Source: Pegoplata infirma (Eukaryota > Arthropoda > Insecta > Diptera > Anthomyiidae). Taken from it: a DNA stretch of 64,000 nucleotides. Location of the stretch: NCBI GenBank assembly GCA_963921195.1, contig OY992541.1:11068951-11132950 (forward strand), written 5' to 3'. Of this stretch, positions 1-11,267 are shown one piece after another (position 1 is the stretch's first letter; each line of letters opens with the position of its first letter). Made by a program: the position numbers and the translations under genes. The notes under the pieces were generated by a model, which worked only from the letters and a program-made list of their open reading frames with translations, was not told the origin of the DNA and did no database searches.

Positions 1-148
1 TACTTTTTATAAAAGGTACTTTTTATAAAAGGTACTTTTTATAAAAGGTACTTTTTATAAAAGGTACTTTTTATAAAAGGTACTTTTTATAAAAGGTACT
101 TTTTATAAAAGGTACTTTTTATAAAAGGTACTTTTTATAAAAGGTACT
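1..148. repeat. 16-bp minisatellite, block 1
   Basis: About nine head-to-tail copies of TACTTTTTATAAAAGG run off the left edge of the window, so the true array is longer. The copies are almost identical, which suggests recent expansion or homogenisation. There is no spacer between units, so this is not a CRISPR array. No function can be read from it. Confidence 0.97.
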
Positions 149-586
149 GTTTAGAGATGGCTCTAAACTAATGACCCGCACTGTGCCCCTATGCAATTGA
201 CACCCACTGTACTAAACAACGGTACAGCATAATGACTCTCACATTGGAATGTGCTATTGTTATTGTTGCTTTTTCAATATGCAAATTGATTAAGCATCAA
301 TACACAACTCCACAGTAGCAACCGACACTCAAGTTTGTGACGTGAAACAATTAACTACGCAACTAACCAATATACAAAATCTTTAACATTTACAAACAAC
401 AACAAATATTTAAAGAATTTATAACTAATAAAACATACAGTGAACAAAACAATTGTACATTCAAATTACAAATACAAAATACATTTACATTTACAATAAA
501 ACCAAATCTAAAACTACAAATATAAAAAGTGTTATTTATTTTTTTATTGGACACAAAAAAAGAACAAAAAGGTTTGTCCCTAAACA
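149..586. other. AT-rich spacer inside the minisatellite
   Basis: This 438-bp non-repetitive segment separates the two blocks of the 16-bp array. It has no open reading frame of note and no terminal inverted repeats that I can see. It may be an insertion into the array or old flanking DNA between two expansions. Confidence 0.6.
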
Positions 587-1826
587 GGTACTTTTTATAA
601 AAGGTACTTTGTATAAAAGGTACTTTTTATAAAAGGTACTTTTTATAAAAGGTACTTTTTATAAAAGGTACTTTTTATAAAAGGTACTTTTTATAAAAGG
701 TACTTTTTATAAAAGGTACTTCTTATAAAAGGTATTTTTTATAAAAGGTACTTTTTATAAAAGGTACTTTTTATAAAAGGTACTTTTTATAAAAGGTACT
801 TTTTATAAAAGGTACTTTTTATAAAAGGTACTTTTTATAAAAGGTACTTTTTATAAAAGGTAATAAAAGGTACTTTTTATAAAAGGTACTTTTTATAAAA
901 GGTACTTTTTATAAAAGGTACTTTTTATAAAAGGTACTTTTTATAAACGGTACTTTTTATAAAAGGTACTTTTTATAAAAGGTACTTTTTATAAAAGGTA
1001 CTTTTTATAAAAAGTACTTTTTATAAAAGGTACTTTTTATAAAAGGTACTTTTTATAAAAGGTACTTTTTATAAAAGGTACTTTTCATAAAAGGTACTTT
1101 TTATAAAAGGTACTTTTTATAAAAGGTACTTTTTATAAAAGGTACTTTTTATAAAAGGTACTTTTTATAAAAGGTACTTTTTATAAAAGGTACTTTTTAT
1201 AAAAGGTACTTTTTATAAAAGGTACTTTTTATAAAAGGTACTTTTTATAAAAGGTACTTTTTATAAAAGGTACTTTTTATAAAAGGTACTTTTTATAGAA
1301 GGTACTTTTTATAAAAGGTACTTTTTATAAAAGGTACTTTTCATAAAAGGTACTTTTTATAAAAGGTACTTTTTATAAAAGGTACTTTTTATAAAAGGTA
1401 CTTTTTATAAAAGGTACTTTTTATTAAAGGTACTTTTTATAAAAGGTACTTTTTATAAAAGGTACTTTTTATAAAAGGTACTTTTTATAAAAGGTACTTT
1501 TTATAAAAGATACTTTTTATAAAAGGTACTTTTTATAAAAGGTACTTTTTATAAAAGGTAATTTTTATAATAGGTACTTTTTATAAAAGGTACTTTTTAT
1601 AAAAGGTACTTTTTAGAAAAGGTACTTTTTATAAAAGGTACTTTTTATAAAAGGTACTTTTTATAAATGGTACTTTTTATAAAAGGTACTTTTTAAAAAA
1701 GGTACTTTTTATAAAAGGTACTTTTTATAAAAGGTACTTTTTATAAAAGGTACTTTTTATAAAAGGTACTTTTTATAAAAGGTACTTTTTATAAAAGGTA
1801 CTTTTTATAAAAGGTACTTTTTATAT
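587..1826. repeat. 16-bp minisatellite, block 2
   Basis: Roughly 77 copies of TACTTTTTATAAAAGG, with scattered single-base variants and one shortened unit near 861. The same unit and phase as block 1 show that both blocks belong to one array. Each unit is close to self-complementary around TTTTTATAAAA. Confidence 0.97.
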
Positions 1827-1834
1827 GAGGTTCC

Positions 1835-2640
1835 CCTTTCGAAAAAGTACTTTCCAGAACGTTTTTTTCACCGAAGTATCCTACATTTCAAATTACAAGT
1901 TTCTATGACCAAAATTTTAACAAATAAAAAAAAGTACCAAAAGTACACTTTTTACCTCTTTTATCTCCCTTAGAATCAAAATTTTCAAAAAGTACCTTTC
2001 CATATTGTTTTTTTAGCAAAGGATCCTACATTCCAAATTCAAGTTTGTATGACCATTATTTCAGTAAATAAAAAAATGTACCAAAAGTACACTTTTTTTA
2101 CCCATTTTACCCCCGTAGAATCAACATTGGCCAGAAACCCAGCCTTAGTGGATCTTTTTCTCGGGAGGTGACCATACAGTCCAAATTTCAAGTCTCTATG
2201 ACCATTAGTTCAGGAGATATAAAAAGTACCAAAAGAACAGTTTTTTACCCATTTTACCCCCTTAGAATCAACACTGGCAAAAATCCGGCCTTACTGGATC
2301 TATATTCCAGGAGTTCAACATATAGTCCAAATTTCGAATCTCTGTGACCATTATTTCAGGAGATATAAAAAGTACCAAAAGTACAGTTTTTTACCATTTT
2401 TGTCCCCTTAGAATCAACATTGGCAAAAATCCGGCCTTACTGGATCTATATTTCGGGAGGTGACCATACAGTCCAAATTTCAAGTCTCTATGACCATTAG
2501 TTCAGGAGATATAAAAAGTACCAAAATTACAGTTTTTTACCCTTTTTACCCCCTTAGAATCAACACTGGCAAAAATCCAGCCTTAGTGGATCTATATTCC
2601 GGGAGGTGAACCTACACTCCAAATTTCAAGTCTCTAGCTT
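1835..2640 (+). repeat. Tandem repeat with ~146-bp period
   Basis: The phrase AAAAAGTACCAAAAGTAC recurs near 1930, 2075, 2222, 2368 and 2514, giving about five units of 145-147 bp. Each unit also carries a TTAGAATCAACA-type and a TCCAAATTTCAAGTCTCTA-type block. Identity rises from left to right. The period matches the length of nucleosomal DNA, as in many satellites. It is followed by a short CAGT/CACT microsatellite (about 2670-2700). Confidence 0.85.
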
Positions 2641-2710
2641 CAGCGGTTTGGGCTGGGCGATGATGAATCAGTCAGTCAGTCAGTCACTCACTCACTCACT
2701 CTACTCTTTT

Positions 2711-3770
2711 ATATATGGGGGTTTTCGTGTCAACTGACACAACTTTTGAAACCGATGTCTTCCGATCGGGATGAAATTTGCACCAAGGTTAGTCCTATTG
2801 GATAGTAGTTCAGACACAATTTTTCAATGAGATCGGTCAAGAACTCTCTGAGTTAGAGGGGGTCGAAATTTGACATTTTGGCCAAAGAGGTGTTGATTCT
2901 CATCCATGTAACTTCTTACCTATTGTTTTTAGCAAAATGTGTCCCAAAGAGTTTAGATAGCTATTTCTTCAGTCTTTCGAAAAAAAAATATAAAAAAAAT
3001 AAAAAAAAAATTTTTGATTTTTTTTCTTAAAAATCCAAAACTTTTTTGACTTTTTCCTCAAATTGGGCCCTTTTTTTTTTTGGGGGCGTTTCTAGGGGAG
3101 TTTTGGAGCTTTTTGGGGATTTTTACCTCTTTACGCCCAATTTTGATCCCAATGAGGGGCCATATGGCCCCTCCCCACCGCCCCCATTTTTTGGCTCGTG
3201 CTTTCTTTTTCGAACCTAAAAAAATTAGAGGGTATCGCGGATCGAAATCGAAAACTGGTTAGCTATCCCACGCCTAATAGTCCAAATTGAAGAACCATTT
3301 TTTGTGTTCCAAAGTTAAAAAAAAAAATTTCATAGATATCCCACTCGCATCCCACTAAGCGACCCCACAGCTCTTAAAAGAAATCACCTAAGCTTTCTTT
3401 TTAATCAAAAAAAAAAAAAAAAAAAAGGGCCCAATTTGAGGAAAAAGTCAAAAAAGTTTTGGATTTTTAAGAAAAAAATCAAAAATTTTTTTTTTATTTT
3501 TTTTTATATTTTTTTCGAAAGACTGAAGAAATAGCTATCTAAACTCTTCGGGACACATTTTGCTAAAAGCAATAGGTAAGAAGTTACATGGATGAGAATC
3601 AACACCTCTTTGGCCAAAATGTCAAATTTCGACCCCCTCTAACTCAGAGAGTTCTTGACCGATCTCGTTGAACTACTATCCAATAGGACTAACCTTGGTG
3701 CAAATTTCATCCCGATCGGAAGACATCGGTTTCAAAAGTTGTGTCAGTTGACACGAAAACCCCCATATAT
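2711..3770. mobile_element. Fold-back element, ~370-bp inverted arms
   Basis: The left arm (2711 to about 3085) begins ATATATGGGGGTTTTCGTGT and is repeated in inverse at about 3400-3770. The arms are close to identical over their length and enclose about 320 bp containing no gene. The structure is a non-autonomous TIR element or fold-back MITE. A diverged right half of the same family lies at 49439..49823, which confirms it as a dispersed repeat. Confidence 0.88.
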
Positions 3771-4054
3771 AGATATATACAAAATCATTTTTACTAGGGT
3801 TGGAAAAAACTTAGAAAAATAAAGAAATATGGAGTCATATGAAATTTTGTATAAAACACTTTGAAAATATTATAAAAAAAATATTATTAAAAACATTTAA
3901 AAAATTAAAAAATAATAGAGGCATTAAAATTGTATATAAAACACTTAGAAATTTTGAATGATGCACGGGACCAGATGTTACAACATATAGTAATTAGAGC
4001 GTCCCTTATTTTAAAAATGTTGAGACGCTCATTTTTATCATTTCGACTTAAAAA
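3771..4054. other. AT-rich intergenic DNA
   Basis: No coding signal and no repeat structure recognised between the fold-back element and the next TIR element. Confidence 0.5.
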
Positions 4055-4413
4055 TAACTGAGGAAAAATTTTACGCCCCTAAGACCACGCCTTCCCTACG
4101 CGACGGGGCCTTAAAGAGCGGTAAAAAAAATTTAAAAAATATTTTTTTTAGATTTGACAAGCAACGGTTTTAGTTGCTATGTTGCTTTAAATGATATATA
4201 TTCATAAAAAAATATTATTTGTATCTGTGACATCTTTATCTATTTCGAAAAAAAATTTAGAGCCGTTGAAGTCCTACGGTAAAAAAGTAATATAATAATT
4301 AATAACAAAAAAATAAAAAATAAATTTTTTTGGTTTGTACGGAAAAACGATTTTTAAGGCCCCGTCGCTTAGGGAAGGCGTGGTCGTAGGGGCGTAAAAT
4401 TTTTCCTGAGTTA
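4055..4413. mobile_element. MITE with ~60-bp TIRs
   Basis: TAACTGAGGAAAAATTTTAC at the left matches the reverse complement of the right end (TAACTCAGGAAAAATTTTAC), and the match continues through a CCACGCCTTCCCTA block for about 60 bp per arm. The 240-bp centre is AT-rich and non-coding. It is a short non-autonomous DNA transposon. No clear target-site duplication was found. Confidence 0.85.
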
Positions 4414-5416
4414 ATGAGTTAAAGAGTAAATAATTTAATAAAAATTAAATATTTTTTTATTTTTTTTTTAGTTATTTTGAATTCTCATTTAGTTTAAATT
4501 TTTTTGTATATGTATATGAAAGTTTAAAGTCATCCCTGCAAACAATAGGGCGATATATCGCCGTTAAGATATTGCGGCAATACAGAAAATTTATCATTTC
4601 AATAAAAAATCAAAGTAGTATTTTTATTATATCGCAATTTTCTCATACGAACGATATTTTGGCGATAAACAAAAAAAAACTATTGAAAATTTTTATTTCT
4701 TTGTCAATTTAAAATAATGTTTGCAAAATAAGTACTTAGATCAGAATTGATGAAGGAGAGGAATAAGAATAATGACTACTAAAAATAGAGTTTGTTTACA
4801 CAAATTACAATAACACCTCTTCTGTTAGAAAAACAACAGCAACAACCAAACTCGAATTTAAGAAATCATGATTTAGTTGATACTTGTTTAACAGCCTACT
4901 TGGCGTATCGGTCTAGAGTGATCGTACGTTACAAGCAGTTAATAGCAAAGTATGACAGATGACGGTTAATAATAATTTTCACATATAGAGTTCTATTGAC
5001 TATTAACTGAATAAATTTGACATTAAAAGTTTTTCTGAAGATTGTTATAACTGGATAATATGAAACTAGTAATATGCTATTTACATATACCCCGAAATCC
5101 ATATAAATTTGGATTTCAAATCCAACTAAAGTCTATACCGCTTACATATGCTTTTTGACATTTAGCGGGATTTTGTTTGTACTAACTCTGTATTTTCTTT
5201 TGATTTGTGTACAGGGTTGTTAGTGGGAAAATTACCCAATTTTATAAATATTTCTAAAAACAATGATTTTTCTTTGCCGGAGCCAATATTTTCAATCCCA
5301 TTAGTAAGTATATGTTGGTACCACAATATCAAAAAATGTGTTTTTATGTAGAGCTGCTTCTTTAAATGCAAGAAAATTAACATTTTTGCCAAGTTTGGGG
5401 CCGCCACCATTGAGTG
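4414..5416. other. Unassigned AT-rich DNA with ATATCGCC motifs
   Basis: No gene found. At 4548-4680 there are several TATCGCC/GGCGATA words like those at 8200-8425. At 5080-5110 a CATTTACATATACC-like block recurs inverted near 7212-7240, so this stretch and 7170-8430 may be two ends of an older element now split by DINE-like insertions. The stretch 4740-4990 looks unique and could be old host sequence. Confidence 0.4.
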
Positions 5417-6123
5417 TTTTTATACCCTCCAACTACAGTATGGGGGTATACTCACTTTGTCATTCCGTGTGTAACGCATCGAAATATCGGTCTAGGACCC
5501 CATAAAGTATATATATTATTGATCAGTGATCGATTCTAAGACATTCTAGCGATGTCCGTCTGTCCGTCCGTCCGTCCGTCCGTCTGTGGAAGACGCGATA
5601 CAGTCCAAAATTAAAGTGATAGACTCCTGAAATTTGGCACATATATGTCCTATGTTCATAGGCTGGTTAAGTTCGGAGATGGGCAAAATCGGACCAGGGG
5701 CGAAAAAGTTCCCCCTTGAAGAACTAAACAAACCTCTAAAAAATACCATATTTTTACATGATTTTTTGTTTTTTTGTTTAACAAATCCAACATTTTTATG
5801 CTACAAGAAGTTCAAGGTCCTGCATTTGGACCAACAGAATTAGAAAAAATCGTTTTACGATCCGCCCCCCCTTTTATGGGCGTGGAATAATTTTTTTTTT
5901 TTTTATATAATGATAAATTTGTATTTCTTTAGTGCAAAAGGCATAAGAATTATTTTTTTTTAACACTTATTCGAGAGGAATTGTGCCCCCCAAATACCAC
6001 TACCGACCCCCCCCCCCCCCCCCAAAAAAAAAAGAACACGCCCCTGCAATTTTTTTTTTATTTATTTGCATGTTGGAGGGTATAAAAGATTCGGCACAGC
6101 CGAATTTAACACTCTTACTTGTT
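5417..6123 (+). mobile_element. DINE-1-like element, family A, copy 1
   Basis: Starts TTTTATACCCTCCAACTACA, passes a GTCCGTCC microsatellite at about 5549-5586, and ends with the hairpin ATTCGGCACAGCCGAAT followed by CTTACTTGTT. This order is the layout of Drosophila DINE-1/INE-1, which are non-autonomous Helitron relatives. About 700 bp with no coding capacity. It faces copy 2 across a 333-bp spacer, so the two form a 1.75-kb inverted pair. Confidence 0.85.
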
Positions 6124-6456
6124 CTTTGTTAGGAAGACCAAATTGGTCAACTAAATTGTGCGTTTACCATTTGCAATGGTAAATTTTAAATGAAACATTT
6201 TTAAACATTGTTTTTATTAATCTTTTAATAGTTTTTAAAAAATAAATTTTAATTGTTTTTTTACTTTATAAAAAACAACAACAGCTGATAAAAAAAATCG
6301 TGTTCAGCGTTGCAAAAAGGCATTAGGGATGATTATTTTGTGAAAAACCATAGTTGTACAATTAAGTAGTAACATTTTTTTGGGATTTTGAATTGCGATT
6401 TTACGATTTTCCCAAAATCCAAGTTTTTTTATATGAGATTTGACATTTGAAATCCA

Positions 6457-7168
6457 AACAAGTAAGAGTGTTAAATTCGGCTGTGCCGAATCTTTTATAC
6501 CCTCCAACATGCAAATAAATAAAAAAAAAAATTGCAGGGGCGTCTTCTTTTTTTTTTGGGGGGGGGGGGGGGTCGGTAGTGGTAATTGGGGGCACAATTC
6601 CTCTCGAATAAGTGTTAGAAAAAAATAATTCTTATGCTTTTTGCACTAAAGAAATACAAATTTATCATTATATACAAAAAAAAAAATATTCCACGCCCAA
6701 AAAAGGGGGCGGACCGTAAAACGATATTTTCTAATTCTGTGGGTCCAAATGCAGGACCTTGAACTTCTTGTAGCATAAAAATGTTGGATTTGTTGAACAA
6801 AAACACAAAAAATCATGTAAAAATATGATATTTTTCAGAGGTTGGTTTAGTTCTTCAAGGGGGAACTTTTTCCCCCCTGGTCCGATTTTGCCCATCTCCG
6901 AACTTAACCAGCCTATGAACATAAGACATATATGTGCCAAATTTCAGGAGTCTATCACTTTTATTTTGGACTGTATCGTGTCCTCCACAGACGGACGGAC
7001 AGACGGACGGACGGACGGACGGACAGACGGACATCGCTAGAATGTCTTAGAATCGATCACTGATCAATAATATATATACTTTATGGGGTCCTAGACCGAT
7101 ATTTCGATGCGTTACACACGGAATGACAAAGTGAGTATACCCCCATACTGTAGTTGGAGGGTATAAAA
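6457..7168 (-). mobile_element. DINE-1-like element, family A, copy 2
   Basis: Full-length and inverted relative to copy 1: it opens AACAAGTAAGAGTGTTAAAT plus hairpin and closes GGAGGGTATAAAA on the plus strand. Very similar to copy 1, including homopolymer tracts. The microsatellite is (GACG)n near 6988-7030. Short reading frames inside are translations of the repeat. Confidence 0.85.
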
Positions 7169-7413
7169 AGTAATGGGATTTACTTGGATTTTCATTGAAA
7201 TCCCATTTTTTCTGGATTTCGAGGTATATGTAAATGGCGTATAAGAAACAAACCAGGATGTCTTAAATTTTTAGAAAAATTAAAATTTTTCCTTCACACT
7301 TTTCTCAATTCAAAACCATATATAAAATAAAATAATTTATCAAGCACAACAAGAAATCTTTGAAGGAATATAAATTTGTCAGAAAACCACAAATTTGCGT
7401 TCAAAGATAAAAA

Positions 7414-8106
7414 AACAAGTAAGAGTGTTAAATTCGGCCGTGCCGAATCTTTTATACCCTCCAACATGCAAAAAAAAAAAATGCAGGGACGTTTTCTTTT
7501 TTTTTTGGGGGGGGGTTGAAAGTGGTAATTGGGGGGGGGGGGGGAAATTTCCTCTCGAATATGTGTTAAAAAATTCATTCTTATGCTTTATGCACTAAAG
7601 AAATACCAGTTTATCATTATTTAAAAAAAAAAAATTATTCCACGCCCATAAAAGGGAACGGAACGAAAAAACGGCATTATCTAATTCTCTGGGTCCAAAT
7701 GCAGGATTTTTAACTTCCTGTAGCATAAAAATGTTGCATTTGTTAAACAAAAAAACAAAAAATAATGTAAAAAAGTGGTATTTTTCATGGGTTGGTTTAG
7801 TTCTCTAGGGGGGAACTTTTTCCCCCTTTGCCCGATTTTGCCCATTTCCGAACTTAACCTGCCTAGGAATATAAGACATATTCGTGCCAAACTTCGGAAG
7901 TCTAGCTCTTTTATTTTGGACTGTATCGTGTCCTCTACAGACGGACAGACGGACGGACGGACGGACGGACATCGCTAGAATGTCTTAGAATCGATCACTG
8001 ATCAATAATATATATACTTTATAGGGTCCTAGACCGATATTTCAATGCGTTACACACGGAATGACAAAGTGAGTATACCCCCATACTGTGGTTGGAGGGT
8101 ATAAAA
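7414..8106 (-). mobile_element. DINE-1-like element, family A, copy 3
   Basis: Complete copy in the same orientation as copy 2 and 245 bp away. It has both the 3' hairpin end (minus strand) and the TATACCCTCC start. More diverged from copies 1 and 2 in the central part. Confidence 0.85.
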
Positions 8107-8566
8107 ATTCAGCGAATGTTGCGGATATATTTTTCAGATAAATGCAAATGTTTTAAGTCCTGTTAACATGATCAAAATATGAATAAAAAAATAATGTATA
8201 TATTCAGCTTCAGGGAATCGATATAGCTATATCGCCGTATTATCATTTAGTGATATCCCGGCGATACATACAAATTATATTTCGTTTCTAAGATTATCTG
8301 GCGATATTGCCCTTTTATTGCCAAGACGAATCGTTTTCGTATCGCCGGGATGTATTGCCTTCGGGAAACAATTTCTCCCGAAAGGTGTATCGCCGGCGAT
8401 ACGAATTCGATCAATATTTTTGTATGTCGTCTTTTTTGTTGAATAGGTGAGACTTTAGGCTTTAATTTGTGCTTTTAATCATAAAAATCGACAGACGAGA
8501 ACTAAAGTTATGAAGGGTTAAAAATAAATTTTCGATATTTATATTTATCACTGGGCCGAGATGGTA
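8107..8566. other. Non-coding DNA with a CGATA/TATCG cluster
   Basis: Between about 8207 and 8420 the words CGATA or TATCG occur seven times, several as inverted pairs such as TATCGCCGGCGATA near 8391. No gene is seen. It could be palindromic remains of an element also present at 4548-4680. The CGATA words resemble the core recognised by insulator protein BEAF-32, but that link is only a suggestion. Confidence 0.45.
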
Positions 8567-9415
8567 CACTCAAAATAATACATTAGTAGATTTACTAATT
8601 TTTTTTGCTAATGTTGGTTAGCTAACTTTTAGCAAATTTTTAGTTGAGATTAGCATGTTAGCAAAAATATCTTGTAAACTTCATTTAGCGCATTAGCAAT
8701 TTTAAACAAAATTTGAACTAATTCTTTTTGCTAAATTTAAAATTGAGTTGACCAAATTTTTACAAGCTTTTTTGCTAATATTAGCAAAAATAAATGGTAA
8801 TTTTTTTTATTTTCAGAAAACTTAAAATGGCGCTATCTCGGAAACTAAGCCAGATAGAGCAAAACGGAGGCCATTTTTGGTTCTCGAGCTCTCCATAGTA
8901 TCGCCGGTGGATCCAAAAAAGTTAGCATTCCCGAAAATTTTAAAATTCTCATATCTCGGTAAATATTGCCGATACAACAAAAAGTCCAAAAGCATTTTTG
9001 TAGCTCTCAACACGTAGAACAAGACCGCAAAATAATCAAAAGCTATCCGAGTAATATTTTTGAAGTTATCGACTTTTGTAATTCTCAAAACCCCGGTGGT
9101 CCCCTAAAATCACGTATCTCAAAAACTAAGCAAGGTAGAGCGAAACGGACACAAATTTTGGATCAAAAACTATGACGATTTTTAAGGAACCCAACTAGGC
9201 CTAGGCCCATCGGGGTCTGGACCTATCGGGTCCGAACCCAATGAGGTCCTCAAATGTGTATGAACTAAGTTGAAATAAAAATAATTTCAGTTAACTAATT
9301 TTTAGCAAAACGTGTTTGCTAACTTTACCAAAAAAATTGTGGGTTCAAAATCAGCAAATTTTCTTGTAGGTTTACAAGCTTTTTTTTGCTAACTTTACAG
9401 TTTTTTTTTTGAGTG
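8567..9415. mobile_element. TA-flanked MITE with CACTCAAAA termini
   Basis: TA dinucleotides at 8565-8566 and 9416-9417 bracket CACTCAAAA at the left and its inverse TTTTGAGTG (through a T run) at the right, as expected for Tc1/mariner-type insertion. The core at about 8825-9180 (ATCTCGGTAAATATTGCC and GCATTTTTGTAGCTCT words) is shared with the element at 31673..32738 and with 38577..39060. Non-coding. Confidence 0.75.
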
Positions 9416-9489
9416 TAGGTTTTTTGGCCAAAAGTCTCTACAGGTCTTAAATGTTAACCGATTTTTTTGAAATTCAGAATATAAGTCTA

Positions 9490-9932
9490 TATTAGGGTAA
9501 TAAATAAGTGCCTTGAATTATTTTGGAATCGGACCTACAAGGAAACTATTTCAGGGTGTACACTTAATTTTCAATAAAATCTACGGAGTTTATAAATGAA
9601 AAAAATAAGAGACCCTTGTCGTTTGTTTATGTATTTTAATTGAAGATGGTCTCTGGTCCCGTGATTTGCGTGACTCAAAAAAACAACTTGATTCACGATT
9701 TTCATTTAAATCACGTGACTATATTTGGGTAATAAATAAGTGAATTATTTTGAAATCAGACCTACAAGGAAACTATTTCAGGGTGGACACTTAATTTTTA
9801 ATAAAATTTTCAGATGTTATAGATGAAACAAATGAAGAGATACTTGTCCTTTGTTTATGTATTTGAATTGGAGATAGTCTCTGGTCCCGTGATTTGCGGG
9901 ACTCAAAAAAACATCGTGATTCACTCGTGAGC
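9490..9932 (+). repeat. Two-copy direct repeat, ~234-bp period
   Basis: A block starting GGGTAATAAATAAGTG and containing ACAAGGAAACTATTTCAGGG and GTCTCTGGTCCCGTGATTTG occurs at about 9495 and again at about 9729. The CACGTGA words are also found in the hAT MITE at 46066..46468. No coding content. Confidence 0.85.
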
Positions 9933-9933
9933 G

Positions 9934-11260
9934 ATTTGTTGCCCGCTTGTGTCCGTTTTCAAAAATTGAAGTGAAATAAGAGTTTGTAACGAATTGGAAA
10001 AAAAGTTTTTTTTTTGAAAACCCCCTATTTTAACTCATCGTCACCAAAAGTTCCACGACATTTCAAGAAACTGTCTGGGCCAGAATTATCCTTTTTGTCC
10101 CCACTTTACAAAAAGCTTGCCCGCTTGTGCCCGTTTTCAAAAATTGAATTGAAAAAAGTGTTTATAAAAAATTAGTTTTTTTTTAACCCTCTTTTTATAC
10201 TCATCGTTATCCAAAGTTACACGCCCTTTCAAAAAACTGTCTGGCCCAGAATTATCCATTTTATCCACACTTTCAAAAAAGTTGACAGCTTGTGCCCGTT
10301 TTCAAAAACTGTATTGAAATTTGGGTTTATAAAAAATTGTAAAAAATATTTTTTTTTGAAAACACCCTTTTTAAACTTATCGTTATCAAAACTTCCACGC
10401 CCTTTCAAAAAACTCTCTGGGCCAGAATTATCCTTTTATCCACAGTTTCCAAAAAAACTTGCCCGCTTGTGCCCTTTTTCAGAAATTGTTTTGATATTAG
10501 AGTATATAAAAAATTGGAAAAAAAAAATTTTTTTTTTTTTGAAAGCCCCCTTTTTATACTTATCGTTATAAAAAGTCTCACGCCCTTTAAAAAAACTGTC
10601 TGGGATAGAATTATACTTTTTATCCACACTTTCCAAAAAAGTTGCCCGCTTGTGCCCGTTTTCAAAATTTGAATTGATATAAAAGTTTATAAAAAATTGT
10701 AAGAAATATATTTTTTTTAAATCCCCTTTTTATACTCATCGTTATCAAAAGTTCCACGCCCCTTCAAAAAACTGTCTGGGCCAGAATTATCCTTTTTATC
10801 CACACTTTCCAAAAAAGTTGCCCTCTTGTGCCCGTTTTCAAAAGTTGAATTGAAAAATTAGTTTATAATTAGTTTGAAAAACTATTTATCCTTTCTATCC
10901 ACACTTTCCAAAAAAGTTGCACGCTTGTGCCCGTTTTCAAAAATGGAATTGAAATAAAATTTACAAACAAATTTAAAAAAAAATATTTTTTTTGAAACCC
11001 CCTTTTAAAAACTCATCGTTATAGAAAGTTCCTCGCCCTTTAAAAAAACTGTCTAGGCCAGAATTATCCTTTTTATCCCTACTGTATAAAAAACTTGCCC
11101 GCTTGTGCCCATTTACACAAGTGGAATTAAAATACCAAAAATTAAAAACAAAAATTAAAAACAAAAAATAAAAAAAAAATTGTGAAAACTCCCTTTTTTT
11201 AAACTCATAGTTATCAAAAGTTCCACACTCTTTCAAAAGACTGCCTTTACCGCCTAACCA
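9934..11260 (+). repeat. Satellite-like array, ~175-bp period
   Basis: The phrase GCCCGCTTGTGCCCGTTTTC and its variants recur near 9939, 10118, 10288, 10460, 10641, 10819, 10918 and 11096, so there are eight units of about 172-180 bp. One is shortened to about 99 bp (10819 to 10918). Other shared blocks are CTCATCGTTATCAAAAGTTC and CTGTCTGGGCCAGAATTATC. Reading frames in this stretch are in the repeat and are not genes. Confidence 0.92.
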
Positions 11261-11267
11261 GGTATTT

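Noticed and set aside
1..1826. Regular short repeats as a CRISPR array
   Set aside because: Units are contiguous with no unique spacers and the DNA is clearly eukaryotic; it is a minisatellite.
5546..8106. 60-97-codon frames in the DINE-like copies
   Set aside because: The same frames recur in every copy and follow the repeat, including its GTCC microsatellite (TDGRTDGRTDG). They have no gene context.
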